64,000 nucleotides of DNA, from the NCBI GenBank assembly GCA_963576735.1, contig OY755191.1:4741608-4805607 (forward strand), in the 5' to 3' direction. How positions within the stretch are numbered: position 1 is the first letter of the stretch; every line of letters starts with the position of its first letter. Position numbers and translations under genes: made by a program. Positions 1 through 9,706 of this stretch are shown piece by piece. Origin of the DNA: Bedellia somnulentella. Lineage: Eukaryota > Arthropoda > Insecta > Lepidoptera > Bedelliidae. The notes under the pieces were generated by a model, which was given only the letters and a program-made list of their open reading frames with translations, did not search any database and was not told where the DNA came from.

Positions 1-663
1 AACAAGGCTACAAGGTATGAACAGTGTTATTTTATGTTGTTTAATAGTACATACATACATATTCTCACGGCAATAAATCTCAAAAAGGAATAGCCAGAGC
101 CATATAAAAATTAAATGTAATTGTAATATTTAATCGGCATGTTTTCATTCTGCTGATCTAACCGTGATATTTTTTGCCAATTACGTCTTTTTACTTGTGG
201 ATCAAAGTCACATAATATCAATGTCAACAAATCTAACCAAAATGATACAAAATCGAGCCAATTGTTTGAAAAAGGATGTATTTTGTATTGTTAACCATTA
301 CCAAGGTCTACGTAAATTTTATCATATTAAAGACATAAATGAAGGTCACAAAATGAGACAATATTATGAGAAATCGACTCAAAAACGAACAATCACGGTC
401 GAAGATGATTTAATGGAGAAATAAGAGGCGGATAAATGGTGGTTGTATGAAGGTCGCTATTACCGCTAAATAGTTGTAACATGCAGGGTCTTTATTAAAG
501 GTTTATAAGTTTAATATAGGCTTCTGTGAAATATATCATTACTTATGAAAATAGTGCTTATTTATTTGTGTTTGCTTTTGAGTATTTTCTTTATTTAATT
601 ATAATTATAATAAGTTTATTCAAACAAAAATATCAACAAAAGTTTACACCTATAATTACATAG
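1..663. other. Unrecognised AT-rich DNA
   Basis: I see no repeat or gene that I can name. A single 86-codon open frame lies at 164-424 on the + strand; its protein is lysine-rich, has no motif I recognise and no neighbouring exon signals that I trust. Short TACATA repeats occur near 50-60. Confidence 0.4.
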
Positions 664-944
664 TATGGACATATAAGATTTGCCGTGTAGTGTCGGCTTA
701 GAATAACACTACCCCGTTTCTACCGATGGGTGTACGTAAGAGGCGACTAACGGTATGGGGCTATTAAGGGATTTTTGGGCGATGCGGTTGGAGACCCATC
801 ACCAACAACCTTTACTTTACCATCTTTACCCCACTCAATTTTCCAAAGGAGGCTGAGGAATTTCTAATTCCTTAGCTCTGGCTACCCCTTCTAGGGATTT
901 ATAGCCGTGAGTATATGTATATATGTATGTATGGACATATAAGA
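664..944 (+). mobile_element. SINE-A, full length, with 15-bp TSD
   Basis: This is the clearest SINE-A copy in the first kilobase. The head GCCGTGTAGTGTCGGCTTAG starts at 682. The B-box-like GGTTGGAGACCC (close to the pol III B box GGTTCGANNCC) follows about 105 bp later, and the 3' end is GTGAGTATATGTATATATG. The element (about 679-929) is bracketed by TATGGACATATAAGA at 664-678 and 930-944, a perfect 15-bp target-site duplication. Variable-length TSDs plus a microsatellite tail indicate insertion by LINE machinery. The A box is not obvious, so a tRNA origin is not shown. Confidence 0.88.
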
Positions 945-1116
945 ATATAAAACTATGATCTTTGCAAGCAAAATTTATACCATATAGCATCTTTTATCTT
1001 ATTCTCTGGTGAGTCACTGTTCCCTAAACTAGGAGAGTGTTCTGTATCTTAAGAAACAGTTTTCAATCTGGGTTTAACGAATTAATCTCGATATTATTCT
1101 GTTTTATATAAAATAT

Positions 1117-1268
1117 CGCCGTATCTGCCCCCTATCACCTGAATACACTGTCCAAGCAAAACGTGGGCACCTGCTTTGAACACTTGATGGCGCTGTCATG
1201 TGGGGTCCAGAAGTATTGGTGCCTCTGCCAACCCCTTCGGGCATAAACGGCATGAATGATTATGTATG
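1117..1268 (+). mobile_element. SINE-B, 5'-truncated
   Basis: Only the 3' half of SINE-B is present: the segment running from CCCCTATCAC through AAAACGTGGGC to CAGAAGTATTGGTGCCTCTG and CCAACCCCTTCGGG. The tRNA-related head is missing. The tail is reduced to ATGATTATGTATG. Confidence 0.75.
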
Positions 1269-1561
1269 AAGTATATAACATAGACCATCATGATTAGTTG
1301 TGGTTTGAGAGTGTGTATGTGTGTGTTTGAATATATGTTAAGAATCGGTTTTGAATTGCTCTACCCCGCTCATCTCTTTTGATGTATGTCGCGGTGAAGG
1401 TGAAGGCGATGTCGCTAAAATAATCGTTTATTCTAGCACCTCCTAACTTTCTAAAGTGCTTAAGCATTTTATACTGCGGCTGTGTGGCTTCTATCCCTAT
1501 TGAGATTATTGCCCTGAGAATAGATAATTATGGATTTATTTAAAATTTCAATAGTTAGGGT
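1269..1561. other. Unrecognised sequence
   Basis: A short GTGTGTATGTGTGTG tract at 1312-1326 is the only visible structure. Nothing else was recognised. Confidence 0.3.
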
Positions 1562-2054
1562 AATTCGGTATGCAAAGTTTTACTAAAGTGATGCTGATTA
1601 CAAAACCATTTCGAGATATTATGGTTATAAACCATATTTTCTTGAAATTATATCAATTGAAGCTAAGATGACTGTTATTTTATCAAAAAACTGTAACAGT
1701 GTTTGACCTTCAATGTTGTTTCAAAGACATACGGTTTTGCAGTTTATTAATAAAATATCGAAAATCATAGGTTTGTTTAGTATAATAATAATTTCATTTG
1801 ACATCACAAATTCGTATTATGTTTTGCAATCAGCAACCTTTTTATAAAACATTTCGCTTCATTTGCATGTCGCTACGTGATTTTTATCAATCGATGACGT
1901 CATTAAGTACCAAAGTTGAACAATCTTTAAAAAATCATAACTTTACAATTGCTCATTTTAAATGGGAAATATTCAAATTATTCTTTTATTTTCGTGTTTA
2001 CTATCGAATAAAAATATTTAATAAATACCAAAAAAAAACTTTGCATACCGAATT
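1562..2054. mobile_element. MITE-like element with 20-bp terminal inverted repeats
   Basis: AATTCGGTATGCAAAGTTTT at 1562-1581 is repeated in perfect inverted orientation at 2035-2054, giving a 493-bp element. The interior is AT-rich and has no transposase; a 96-codon frame at 1798-2088 runs out through the right terminus and is probably fortuitous. The flanks do not show a clear TSD (only a possible ATAGT), so the superfamily is undecided. Family assignment would need other copies. Confidence 0.55.
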
Positions 2055-2089
2055 GATAGTATATTACTTAGATATTGGTAAAAAATAAA

Positions 2090-2407
2090 GGTTTTGGTGA
2101 TTATCAGAAGAACACTTTATTTAGTTAATCGGTAACATTTTCAGCAGAAACCTTACTTTCCAATTCTTTTCTTAGCTATGTGATAAGCAATTATTGGCTG
2201 CAAAAAATAAATAAAATATGGAGTTGTTACCTTTTATATTGTTTACATAATCATTAGGACTTCTATAGAGATTGATGGGCGATCCGGTCTAACCTTAAGT
2301 TCCCCATTTCCCATAAACCACTTATTCATCCAATATTATTAGCTGTTCCAATAGACTAAAAGGGTATGATCAAAAGTGAGTCTAGTGTAGAGCTGCATAA
2401 TAAATGT
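2090..2407. other. Unrecognised AT-rich DNA
   Basis: No repeat, RNA gene or coding pattern was recognised here. Confidence 0.3.
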
Positions 2408-2681
2408 ATTTTTAAATATACATACATACATACATATACTCACGGCTATAAATCCCTAGAAGGGGTAGCCAGAGCTAAGGAATTACAAATTCCTCAGCCA
2501 CTTTTGGAAGTTGAGTGGGGAAAAGATGGTAAAATAAAGGTTGTTGGTGATGAGTCTCCAACCGCATCGCCCAAAAATCCCTTAAAAGCCCCAATACCGT
2601 TAGTCGCCTCTTACGTACACCCACCGGAAGAAATGGAGTAGTGCTATTCTATGCCGACACTACACAGCAATTTTTGAATAT
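2408..2681 (-). mobile_element. SINE-A, full length
   Basis: The tail (ACATACATACATACATATACTCACGG on the + strand) is at the left and the head at the right. The flanks ATTTTTAAATAT (2408-2419) and ATTTTTGAATAT (2670-2681) form a 12-bp TSD with one mismatch. A 91-codon frame reading across it is a by-product of the element and not a gene. Confidence 0.88.
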
Positions 2682-3085
2682 GGACCTGTCACAATGGATC
2701 ACAAAGATCGCTTACGATAACATAATCGAGTGTAATTACTTGCCCATAATTTAGTTACAAAAAGTTTTAATTAAATTTCTAAGTTAGACCCCTTATTGTA
2801 ATGTCTTAAATACACGCTAGAGGGCGGTGTAACAACATCCGGTGCTTCTTATCTCTTCCGTTTGGTGTTGCCACTGTTTAATTAATCCATGCTCACGACA
2901 TTGTTAATTTGATATCCGAAAAAAACGGACTTTTCGTGCCATTGTTAGCAATAGATAAGTAGCGTATTTAAAACTAAAATGCACCTGGTCGCTTCTCTTT
3001 ACTCAGAAAGATAATGCAGAATATATGTTAAAATTTTGTTAGGCAGGATGAATATCTAATGATTTTAAACCCCTACCGCTTTATC
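2682..3085. other. Unrecognised DNA
   Basis: Nothing recognised apart from an AGAGGGCGG-type motif near 2820. There is no coding or RNA signature. Confidence 0.3.
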
Positions 3086-3304
3086 CCTTAACGGGGTAGC
3101 CAGAGCTTTGGAATTAGAAATTCCTCAGCCACTTTTGGAAGTCGATTGGGGAAAAGGTGGTTATAATAAATAAATGTTTTTGGTGACGGGTCTCCAACCA
3201 CATCGCCCAAAAATCACTTAAGAAGCCCCTATACCCTAGTCGCCTCTTACGATCACCCACGGGTAGAAATGAGGTAGTGTTATTCTAAGCCGACACTACA
3301 CGGC
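3086..3304 (-). mobile_element. SINE-A, tail-truncated
   Basis: The copy runs from the AACGGGGTAGCCAGAGC block to the head CCGACACTACACGGC. The GTGAGTATATG tail and microsatellite are absent at the left side. Sequence details (CGATCACCCACGGGTAG and TTTTTGGTGACGGG) place it with the subfamily that also includes the 48.3-kb and 61.3-kb copies. Confidence 0.8.
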
Positions 3305-3959
3305 TATAAGATGATATATTTTAGTATTTACTCAATGTCAATCAACAAGCCCTTCAGGTTCTAAGGTGTACGTTTACATTAAAGCGATGTCTATGAGGTA
3401 AAGTAGGTTTATAGTAAATGAAATGGAACTCGTTTAAATCACAAAAAAGAGTTAAATACTAATTTGCTGTATCAATTTGCAACAAAATGGCGCTCATGCG
3501 TGACAGTTCAATAGAACGTTTTAATTTATAATCTCACGTCAAATTCTTTATCAATATCAAATACTTCGAGTACACGCCTATAGTTACGTGATATCCGTCG
3601 GCAAATAGTAGGAAAAAAGTATATTCAGCGACGCGATTATCGCCAAATTAGAGATACATGAGCAAACAACCTGCGCGAATAGAACATGGTGTAATTTCAT
3701 TCATGTAAGTACTACGTGCGTATGTTTTTGTGGTTTCTGGATTGAAATTGTAAGTAAATCCAATATAGATGAAAAAATATATGTTCATATATAAATTATT
3801 TAATTTTCATAACGTTGGCACTTTTGGTAAGGAAATGGTAACTTTTTAGAAATCTGTAACAATTTTTTATATTTTCTCACTTGCTCCTCTCTTTTTTTAA
3901 ACACGTCTGTCTGGTCTTGAAAGTTGTAATAGTAATAAAATGCATGGTATACCTGCCTC
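3305..3959. other. Unrecognised DNA
   Basis: No gene or repeat that I can name. Small CpG-containing motifs occur at 3590-3680 but do not amount to an island. Confidence 0.3.
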
Positions 3960-4075
3960 TTTTGATAATTGAGAAGGAAGAATGGAGCAGTTTACCAGAT
4001 TCGTATAAAGTGGCGATAAATCGTTTTCCCTACCCCAATGGAAGCTAATGACATAAGTGTATGTGTATGAAAAAG
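3960..4075 (+). repeat. LINE-E 3' remnant
   Basis: The frame reads as a degenerate version of the LINE-E C-terminus: a Q-I-R-I-K-W-R stretch where better copies have C-Q-D-x-A-K-W-R, followed by a sequence matching the GTCTCTGCCTACCC block. It ends in a degenerate ATAAGTGTATGTGTATG tail. It carries an in-frame stop and is non-functional. Confidence 0.5.
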
Positions 4076-4339
4076 GGGTAATCATCCTAAAGTCTCTTAA
4101 AAGTATTAGCATTTATATATTCATACGTGCAACATACATACAACTCAATTCGGGAAAGCTTTTGTAAAGGTGTTCTAACATCGGGATTTAATCAAATGGT
4201 ATACGAATGAAAAAAAGTAGGCGAATGTTATCAAAGGGATTTCTAAAAATCTAGTGTTTTGTTTGAGAAAATGTTTTTTTTTTATGAAAATCACAGATTA
4301 ACTCTGAGTTTTTGGCTAAATTACACTTATATTTATCGG

Positions 4340-4482
4340 TTCCAAATAGTACTACTCCATCTCTTCTTATATAAGTTGTACTTAGCCAAAAAGTGGCTGG
4401 TCGGAAAACCAACACCAATTCTTTAAATTCCCTCTACTTCTTAGAGCGGCTGAGTAATTCTGGGACCCTGGCTCGGGTATGG
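4340..4482 (+). repeat. Highly diverged SINE-A remnant
   Basis: Scattered matches to SINE-A occur in the correct order (TACTACTCCATCTCTTC, then AAACCAACACC, then GCGGCTGAG and CCCTGGCTCGGG). Identity is low and the tail is missing, so this is a tentative call. Confidence 0.3.
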
Positions 4483-4588
4483 CAGATTAGTGGTATGAAA
4501 ATGGTCTAAGTTTAGTGATATTATTTGTAAAATAGCCTAGTGTAGGCAGTCATTCAGTGTCAGTCGTATAAAAGTGTCGGTAGGAGTT

Positions 4589-4926
4589 AAAAAAATTAAG
4601 TAAAAAAACATTTTAAGAAAAAGCTTTTATTTAAACGCTCTAAAAAGAAGAAAATAAAATATTCCTTTTGGATTATACTAACAACTCCTCATTATACACA
4701 ATTTATATATAATAATAAAAGCTTGTCGCGAGGTTTACATACCTATCAACATTCCTTTATATCATAATAATTTGTGGTAAATCGAGCGACAAGCTTTTAT
4801 TATTATATATAAATTGTGTATAATGAGGAGTTGTTAGTATAATCCAAAAGGAATATTTTATTTTCTTCTTTTTAGAGCGTTTAAATAAAAGCTTTTTCTT
4901 AAAATGTTTTTTTACTTAATTTTTTT
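4589..4926. repeat. Perfect 140-bp inverted repeat, 58-bp spacer
   Basis: The left arm 4589-4728 and right arm 4787-4926 are, by base-by-base reading, exact reverse complements over 140 bp, separated by 58 bp (4729-4786). If transcribed across, it would form a long perfect hairpin. The arm ends are an A7/T7 run on the outside and GCTTGTCG/CGACAAGC on the inside. No TSD is obvious and no reading frame is present. Each arm holds TTAAATAAAAGCTTTTT, similar to the end of the repeat at 5449-5468, so the hairpin may be built from a retroelement 3' end. Confidence 0.9.
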
Positions 4927-4983
4927 TATTTTTTACTTTTTAGTTATCGCTGGCTATTTTCAAGTTATTATTACTCTCAAAAT

Positions 4984-5349
4984 GCCCTCTCATTTGACAC
5001 CCATATTGTAGAAGTAGACTAAAGGTAACTATTCCGCCATCCTGCACGGTCCGCCATATTGGATTCAGAATGACGTCATATTCTTTTTCTAGTCACTCTT
5101 AACAAGCCCTTTCATTTGATACCCATATTGTAGAAGTAGACTAAAGGTAACTATTCCGCCATCTTGCATGGTCCGCCATATTGGATTCAGAATGACGTCA
5201 TATTCTTTTTCTAGTCACTCTTAACAAGCCCTTTCATTTGATACCCATATTGTATAAGTGGATTAAATATAACTGTTCTGACATCTTGTATGATCCGCCA
5301 TATTGAATTTAGAATGACGTCACATGTCTTATCATATATTGTCATCCAA
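4984..5349. repeat. Tandem repeat, three 122-bp units
   Basis: Units start at 4984, 5106 and 5228, exactly 122 bp apart. Each contains CATTTGAYACCCATATTGTA, a GTCCGCCATATTGGATTCAG block (changed in unit 3) and a TGACGTCAT palindrome. Units 1 and 2 are nearly identical; unit 3 is more diverged. The composition resembles a repeated 3' untranslated region of a non-LTR retrotransposon, but no reverse transcriptase is left. Confidence 0.85.
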
Positions 5350-5470
5350 ACAAAATGCGTCCACAAAATTTCAGCACAAACGGTTGAATATATCTACTTC
5401 AAAATTGAGTTCAAAGATTTCACCCGAACACACAAACATACATTGCAAGTTAAATAAAAGCTTTTAAAAA
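5350..5470 (+). repeat. Possible retroelement 3' end
   Basis: This stretch follows the tandem repeat. It has CACAAAATTTCAGCACAAAC, then ACACACAAACATACATTGC, and ends AAGTTAAATAAAAGCTTTTA. That pattern is reminiscent of LINE 3' ends in insects. It is an inference from style of sequence only. Confidence 0.35.
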
Positions 5471-5646
5471 CACGAGTGGCAGTTCACGATGCTTTTCTAT
5501 ATGGCAGCGATATTGGGTGTGGCAGAGGCAGCATGAGAGCAGAATAAATTAGAATAGATGAGGTCTGTCAGAAAAAGAAAATGTATGGTTATGTGATAGA
5601 TAAGTGTGATTTGTGAAAGGTCCGGTATGAAAGATGATTTTGTAAT

Positions 5647-5900
5647 TGGCTTAATATAGCACTACCCCATTTCTTCCGGTGCACCGCGGTGGGTGTACGT
5701 AAGAGGCGACTAACAGCATTGGGGCTTTTTAAGGGATATTTGGGCGATGCGGTTATTTACAACAACCTTTATTTTACCATCTTATCCCCACGCAACTTCC
5801 AAACGTGGCTGAGGAATTTCTAATTTCTTAGCTCTGGCTACCCCTTCTAGGGATTTATAGCCGTGTATATATATGTATATATGTATGTATGTATGTATGT
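5647..5900 (+). mobile_element. SINE-A, nearly full length
   Basis: The head is slightly clipped (starts TTGGCTTAATATAGCACTAC). It has a 9-10 bp insertion duplicating GGTG around CACCGCGGTGGGTG, and a deletion after GATGCGGTT that removes the GGAGACCC half of the B-box-like site. The tail is an extended TATATATGTATATATG followed by (TATG)n to 5900. Confidence 0.85.
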
Positions 5901-6789
5901 AGACCCTTAAATTCCATCATAGAAATATTTTTTCAAATCAGAGCAGTAGTATCGGACATTAAACGCATTGAAGCAAAAAATTCTTATGCTTTGTAATATA
6001 GCTTTTAGTATAGATAAAAAAGTTATAGTCACTTAGAACATAACCCCCATAATTACTCCTATTTCTATCAACATAAACTTTATTAAATAACAAAACAATA
6101 ATGATATGAGCAGTAAATGGCAGCAAAAAGCTTTAATTCGGTCATGCACGGTAGTTGCACGCCATCCGTCATGTGCGGATTATCGCGACATCTGGTGAGA
6201 AAACAGCGATTCACACAAACCTCGGCGGATAATCATTTATTAAGATGTTGTGACTTTTATTTAGTTGCGCAGGGAAAGTTGACTTTGCGACGTGCGAAAA
6301 TTTCGCTTGCTCCGTTTTGCGATGAGTATTGAAGTTACATTGTAGTTGTTATGCCTAGAATGTGAAATGATTGGTAGGAATAATGTTATTGAACTGTAGT
6401 AGGAACAGGAGGGTGTGGACTCACATATTGCTTCATATATTTAACCAATTGCCTAAGCAACTAAGTCTTGACCTTAATAATTAAAAAAAAAATGAAAAGT
6501 GCATTAAATCAATACTTTATTGATGGTCAATGTGTGAACCCATCGCCCTCCACCTCTAAATATATAAGATTTTTTTAAATTATTTTTGTTGATTAATTTA
6601 TTACATTTTAAATCCAGTCCAGTCCAGTAAATATTGTAAAATCTTATATTAGACTCCCTAGGGGCCACAATCTAGTTTATAAGTATAGATTAATACCCCT
6701 TTGATGATGATGATTATAAATATTAAAAACCTTTAAAATAAATAGTTTCAAATTTTTTTATTTTTTAAAAAAAAAACATACTAGTAGGT
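5901..6789. other. Unrecognised DNA with a 71-codon open frame
   Basis: An open frame at 6117-6332 (+) lies in a locally higher-GC patch and encodes a basic, cysteine-containing peptide without a recognised domain. No flanking splice sites or poly(A) signal convinced me that it is an exon. An imperfect AT-rich block with TTTTTTTAAATT runs follows at 6480-6780. Confidence 0.3.
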
Positions 6790-6935
6790 TTAATACAAGT
6801 GCTCAAAAAGGCAGGCGTCGAAAGTATTGATTGATGTGAACTAAGAGAGCTTTGCCAGGATCGTACAAAGTGGTGATAGTCTCTGCCTACCCCAATCGCA
6901 ACTATCGGTGTGAGTATATGTACGTATGTCAGTGT
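6790..6935 (+). repeat. LINE-E 3' remnant with SINE-A-like tail
   Basis: The frame shows R-E-L-C-Q-D-R-T-K-W before two stops, the recurring LINE-E C-terminal motif. Then come GTCTCTGCCTACCCCAA and the terminus GTGTGAGTATATGTACGTATGT. That terminus is almost the same as the 3' end of SINE-A, which makes this copy informative for the LINE-SINE link. Confidence 0.65.
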
Positions 6936-7504
6936 TAGATACATAGCGTAGTATTAGCCACAGGTTTACTAAGAACGTTTTTTGCCATTCGGCTACAAAA
7001 CCTCAAAAGAGAACACTTATGTGAGAGCTCGCTGCTGACATACGTACTTCTTAAATTAATTTATTTTGACTGTAAATGTAAAGCGTAGGGTGTGACATCA
7101 TTAATGATGGGGTTTGATTTGTAAGGAATGTGTAAACATATTAATGCTTTAAACAAGGGGTTGTTTTAAACTTCTTCCTGTGAGTGACCCGCTCAGATAT
7201 TGAAGATTTCTTAGTAAGTCTGTTTTCACAAAACATTAAATTCTGGCTGGTTCTGGCTGAAAATCACTTTTAAAGGCAAATAACTTTAAATAAAACTGAG
7301 CAAGAAACCGATTCTTTTCTGTGCTTAAAGTGTTATTTTAATTTATTTTTATTTTGTTTTCTCTTGTTTTATATACGCAAATGTTAACTGTGAATTTAGG
7401 TGAAACTGCCATTGTTTAATTGTTGTATTTCATTGCTGATGTGTCCTAAGTCAATGAATAAATACTATCTTTATTTTTTTCTTTAAATGGGCCCACCGAA
7501 TTAT
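6936..7504. other. Unrecognised DNA
   Basis: No coding or repeat signature recognised. Composition is ordinary AT-rich. Confidence 0.3.
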
Positions 7505-7735
7505 CTATATCTCAAAGCCAATATATGTCCCCACCAAGAGGCTCGAGCATACCCTATATAGGGTGATTTGGCCTTACTCAATCACGCTGGCAATGTGCGG
7601 GTTGGCAGACAAACGACTACTACCGTGATAGTATCCGGGACCGACGGCTTAACGTGCCCTCCGAAGCACGTATCTATAAAGTCTCCTCTTCGCAGTCCTA
7701 CTACGTTGCGAGTTGTGTGGTAACAACTCAGATTT
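7505..7735 (+). repeat. Family F repeat
   Basis: Contains TATGTCCCCACCAAGAGGCT then CGAGCATACCCTATA, then GGGACCGACGGCTTAACGTG and CCCTCCGAAGCACG. The same blocks recur at 55097-55210 and, in part, at 49160-49260. I recall the GACGGCTTAACGTG motif as common in lepidopteran repeats, but cannot assign a class. Confidence 0.6.
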
Positions 7736-7984
7736 TCTGATCAAGCTTGATTACTATATTGATTTTTTTTAATTTGCAGAATTTTTATATCTCCACTTTG
7801 TATTATCCTAACAAACATCCGCCTTTTTTATATAGTTTTTTAAATAATCTTGTATCTTAACTTCCTATAAAGCTATCCATTATGACAAATAATATTGAAA
7901 TTGGCTGCATTATATGCCTATCAACACTTTACTTTCATCTATCTTTTACATGTGGTTACATTACCTTATTTCTCATTCATTCTT

Positions 7985-8085
7985 AAAGTGGCTAAGGAAT
8001 AAAAATTCTTTAGGTAGTCCAGGTCGAAGACCCCTGGTCTGGCTACCCCTTTTTTGGGATTTACAGCTATGAGTTTGTACGTACT
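7985..8085 (+). repeat. SINE-A 3' fragment
   Basis: Matches only the last third of SINE-A (AGTGGCTAAGGAAT ... CTGGCTACCCCTTTTTTGGG, ATTTACAGCTATGAGTTTG). A ~20-bp insertion, AGTCCAGGTCGAAGACCCCT, makes a small palindrome with the neighbouring sequence. Confidence 0.65.
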
Positions 8086-9096
8086 CTTTTTATGACACTT
8101 TTATTATCACATTGCGTGGCCAAATTTAGCTTATCATTGTAATTTTTGGATATGAAACCACTCTAGGAGTCGGTCAAGCGAAAAAATGAGAACCACTTCG
8201 GGAATCGTTCATGCGTCGAAACGAAGGAATAGTCTTTAACAGTTCCGAAATAATTTATTTTAGTTAAATATTAAATAAATTTAGTTAAGTATATCAAGTA
8301 AATGTAGGAACAAACCTTGTTAAAGAAATTTGATTATTTTATTATGACAAACTAAACAGTTTTATCAAAGAGAGAAGATTAGAAATGAGGTGAACTATTT
8401 TATTTTATTTTATTTCGAAGATTCACTGCGTATAAATTAACTAAACAATAGAGTAAACAATGCAATGCCAATTAAAATCATATCAAATCATAGTCATCAA
8501 TCATAGTTATATTTATGTAATGCGAAAAGCTGAATACGTTTGAGTTCAAAAGTAGACCTTGTATGAAGTTCTACTTGATATTGTATTACAGAAAAACACG
8601 ACACGTATAAAGACATCTGCAAAGTAATATTACACAACGTATCGATAGAAAACGATTCCCCTACTCAGTATTGCGGTTACTGACATGCAAATTGTTGTAA
8701 AAAACCTAGTTTTATAATATTTATAACGCAGTTTTATTGCACATTGCACACTTGAGCGAGTATATTTTATTATAGCGAACACGGATATGAGACTGATCAA
8801 ATATTTGAATTTGATTATCGAACGCGATAGCGGGCGCCAAATTTTGTCAATAACAGACGATTTAAGTCAACCTCTTTACTGCGCGCAAAAAGTTTTATAG
8901 ATTATATTCCGGATGTGGTAGGAGTCGAGCATGAACACATCCTTTTTTGAGGTGGTATTGAATTTAATTAGGAATAATTTAAATTGTAACAGACGCGTTA
9001 ATTTGGGCACTAACAACAGGAAGAAGATTTGCAGCTAGCATATGAAGTGTAAAAGAAATGAAATTGGCTTTTTACATTGAGTAAATGTTTGTAGAC
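8086..9096. other. Unrecognised AT-rich DNA
   Basis: About 1 kb without a recognisable gene or repeat. A repeated TTTTATTTTATTTTATTT tract is at 8400-8414. Confidence 0.3.
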
Positions 9097-9706
9097 ATGT
9101 CGTGGCCATATCGTAAATTTGAACACATCATGAAATGATCGATCATTTCATGAAATGGTCGTATTTCATGAAATGTTCAACTGTTTATTGGCCACATCGT
9201 GATGTGGTTTGGGCAGATCAATGATAAGAAATCGTTTCTCGATATGGCCAACTAAACGCCCGGCCTCTTCATGAAATGGTTAAGATTATTTGGTCATATC
9301 GTAAAGTAGTTACATTAATTACCGGTAGGGGCGCTGAAAACGCTTTGTTTATGAGTGAAGATGGCGGCCGCTGTCAAAAGTGTTATTTCTCGCAGTAAAA
9401 AAGTTAATATTTCGTTATCAAGGGAGGAAGAACGTAATAAGAAAAGAGTTTTCGACGAAAAGGTTTTCGAATACTTTGCTAATTACGAAATAACTGAGCA
9501 ATATGTTAAAAAACGGTAGAGTTTGGATCGCATTTCATAGGTTACCCTATTTTTACGATCTGGCCAAGCGTGGATGACAAAATCGTGAAACGTTGACGAT
9601 TTTATGATCTGGTCAAGTCAAGTTGGCCACATCATGAAATGTGACCATTTCATGAAATGATCGATCATTTCACGATGTGTTCAATTCTACGATATGGCCA
9701 CGACAT
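9097..9706. mobile_element. 610-bp DNA-transposon-like element with ATTTCATGAAAT arrays
   Basis: Inverted termini begin ATGTCGTGGCCATATCGTA at 9097 and are mirrored at 9706. Similarity between the ends continues for about 65 bp and includes GAAATGATCGATCATTTC and ATTTCATGAAATGGTC. Further TGGCCA/TCGTGATGTGG-type motifs are scattered inward on both sides, which looks like arrays of protein-binding sites. The centre carries a 52-codon frame (9361-9519). No clear TSD was found. The family is unknown to me; it may be a non-autonomous derivative of a larger element. Confidence 0.7.
9361..9519 (+). CDS. Small 52-codon frame inside the 9.1-kb element
   Basis: ATG at 9361 within GAAGATGGCGGCCG opens a 52-residue frame ending in TAG at 9517-9519. 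It is rich in Lys/Arg/Glu, starts M-A-A-A-V-K-S and contains an R-E-E-E-R-N-K-K-R stretch, so it is a charged, probably helical peptide. It is short, but it lies exactly in the middle of the element and has higher GC than its flanks. It could be the amino-terminal remnant of a transposase or of a captured host exon. No domain was recognised; expression is unknown. Confidence 0.35.
   Translation: MAAAVKSVISRSKKVNISLSREEERNKKRVFDEKVFEYFANYEITEQYVKKR

Noticed and set aside
164..424. 86-codon open frame as a gene
   Set aside because: No recognised motif, no exon signals that convinced me, single short frame in AT-rich DNA.
2366..2641. 91-codon + strand frame, and similar ones at 21084-21407, 26820-27182 and 52108-52371
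   Set aside because: All are readings through SINE-A copies; the shared peptide (S-P-T-A-S-P-K-N) reflects the repeat and not a gene family.
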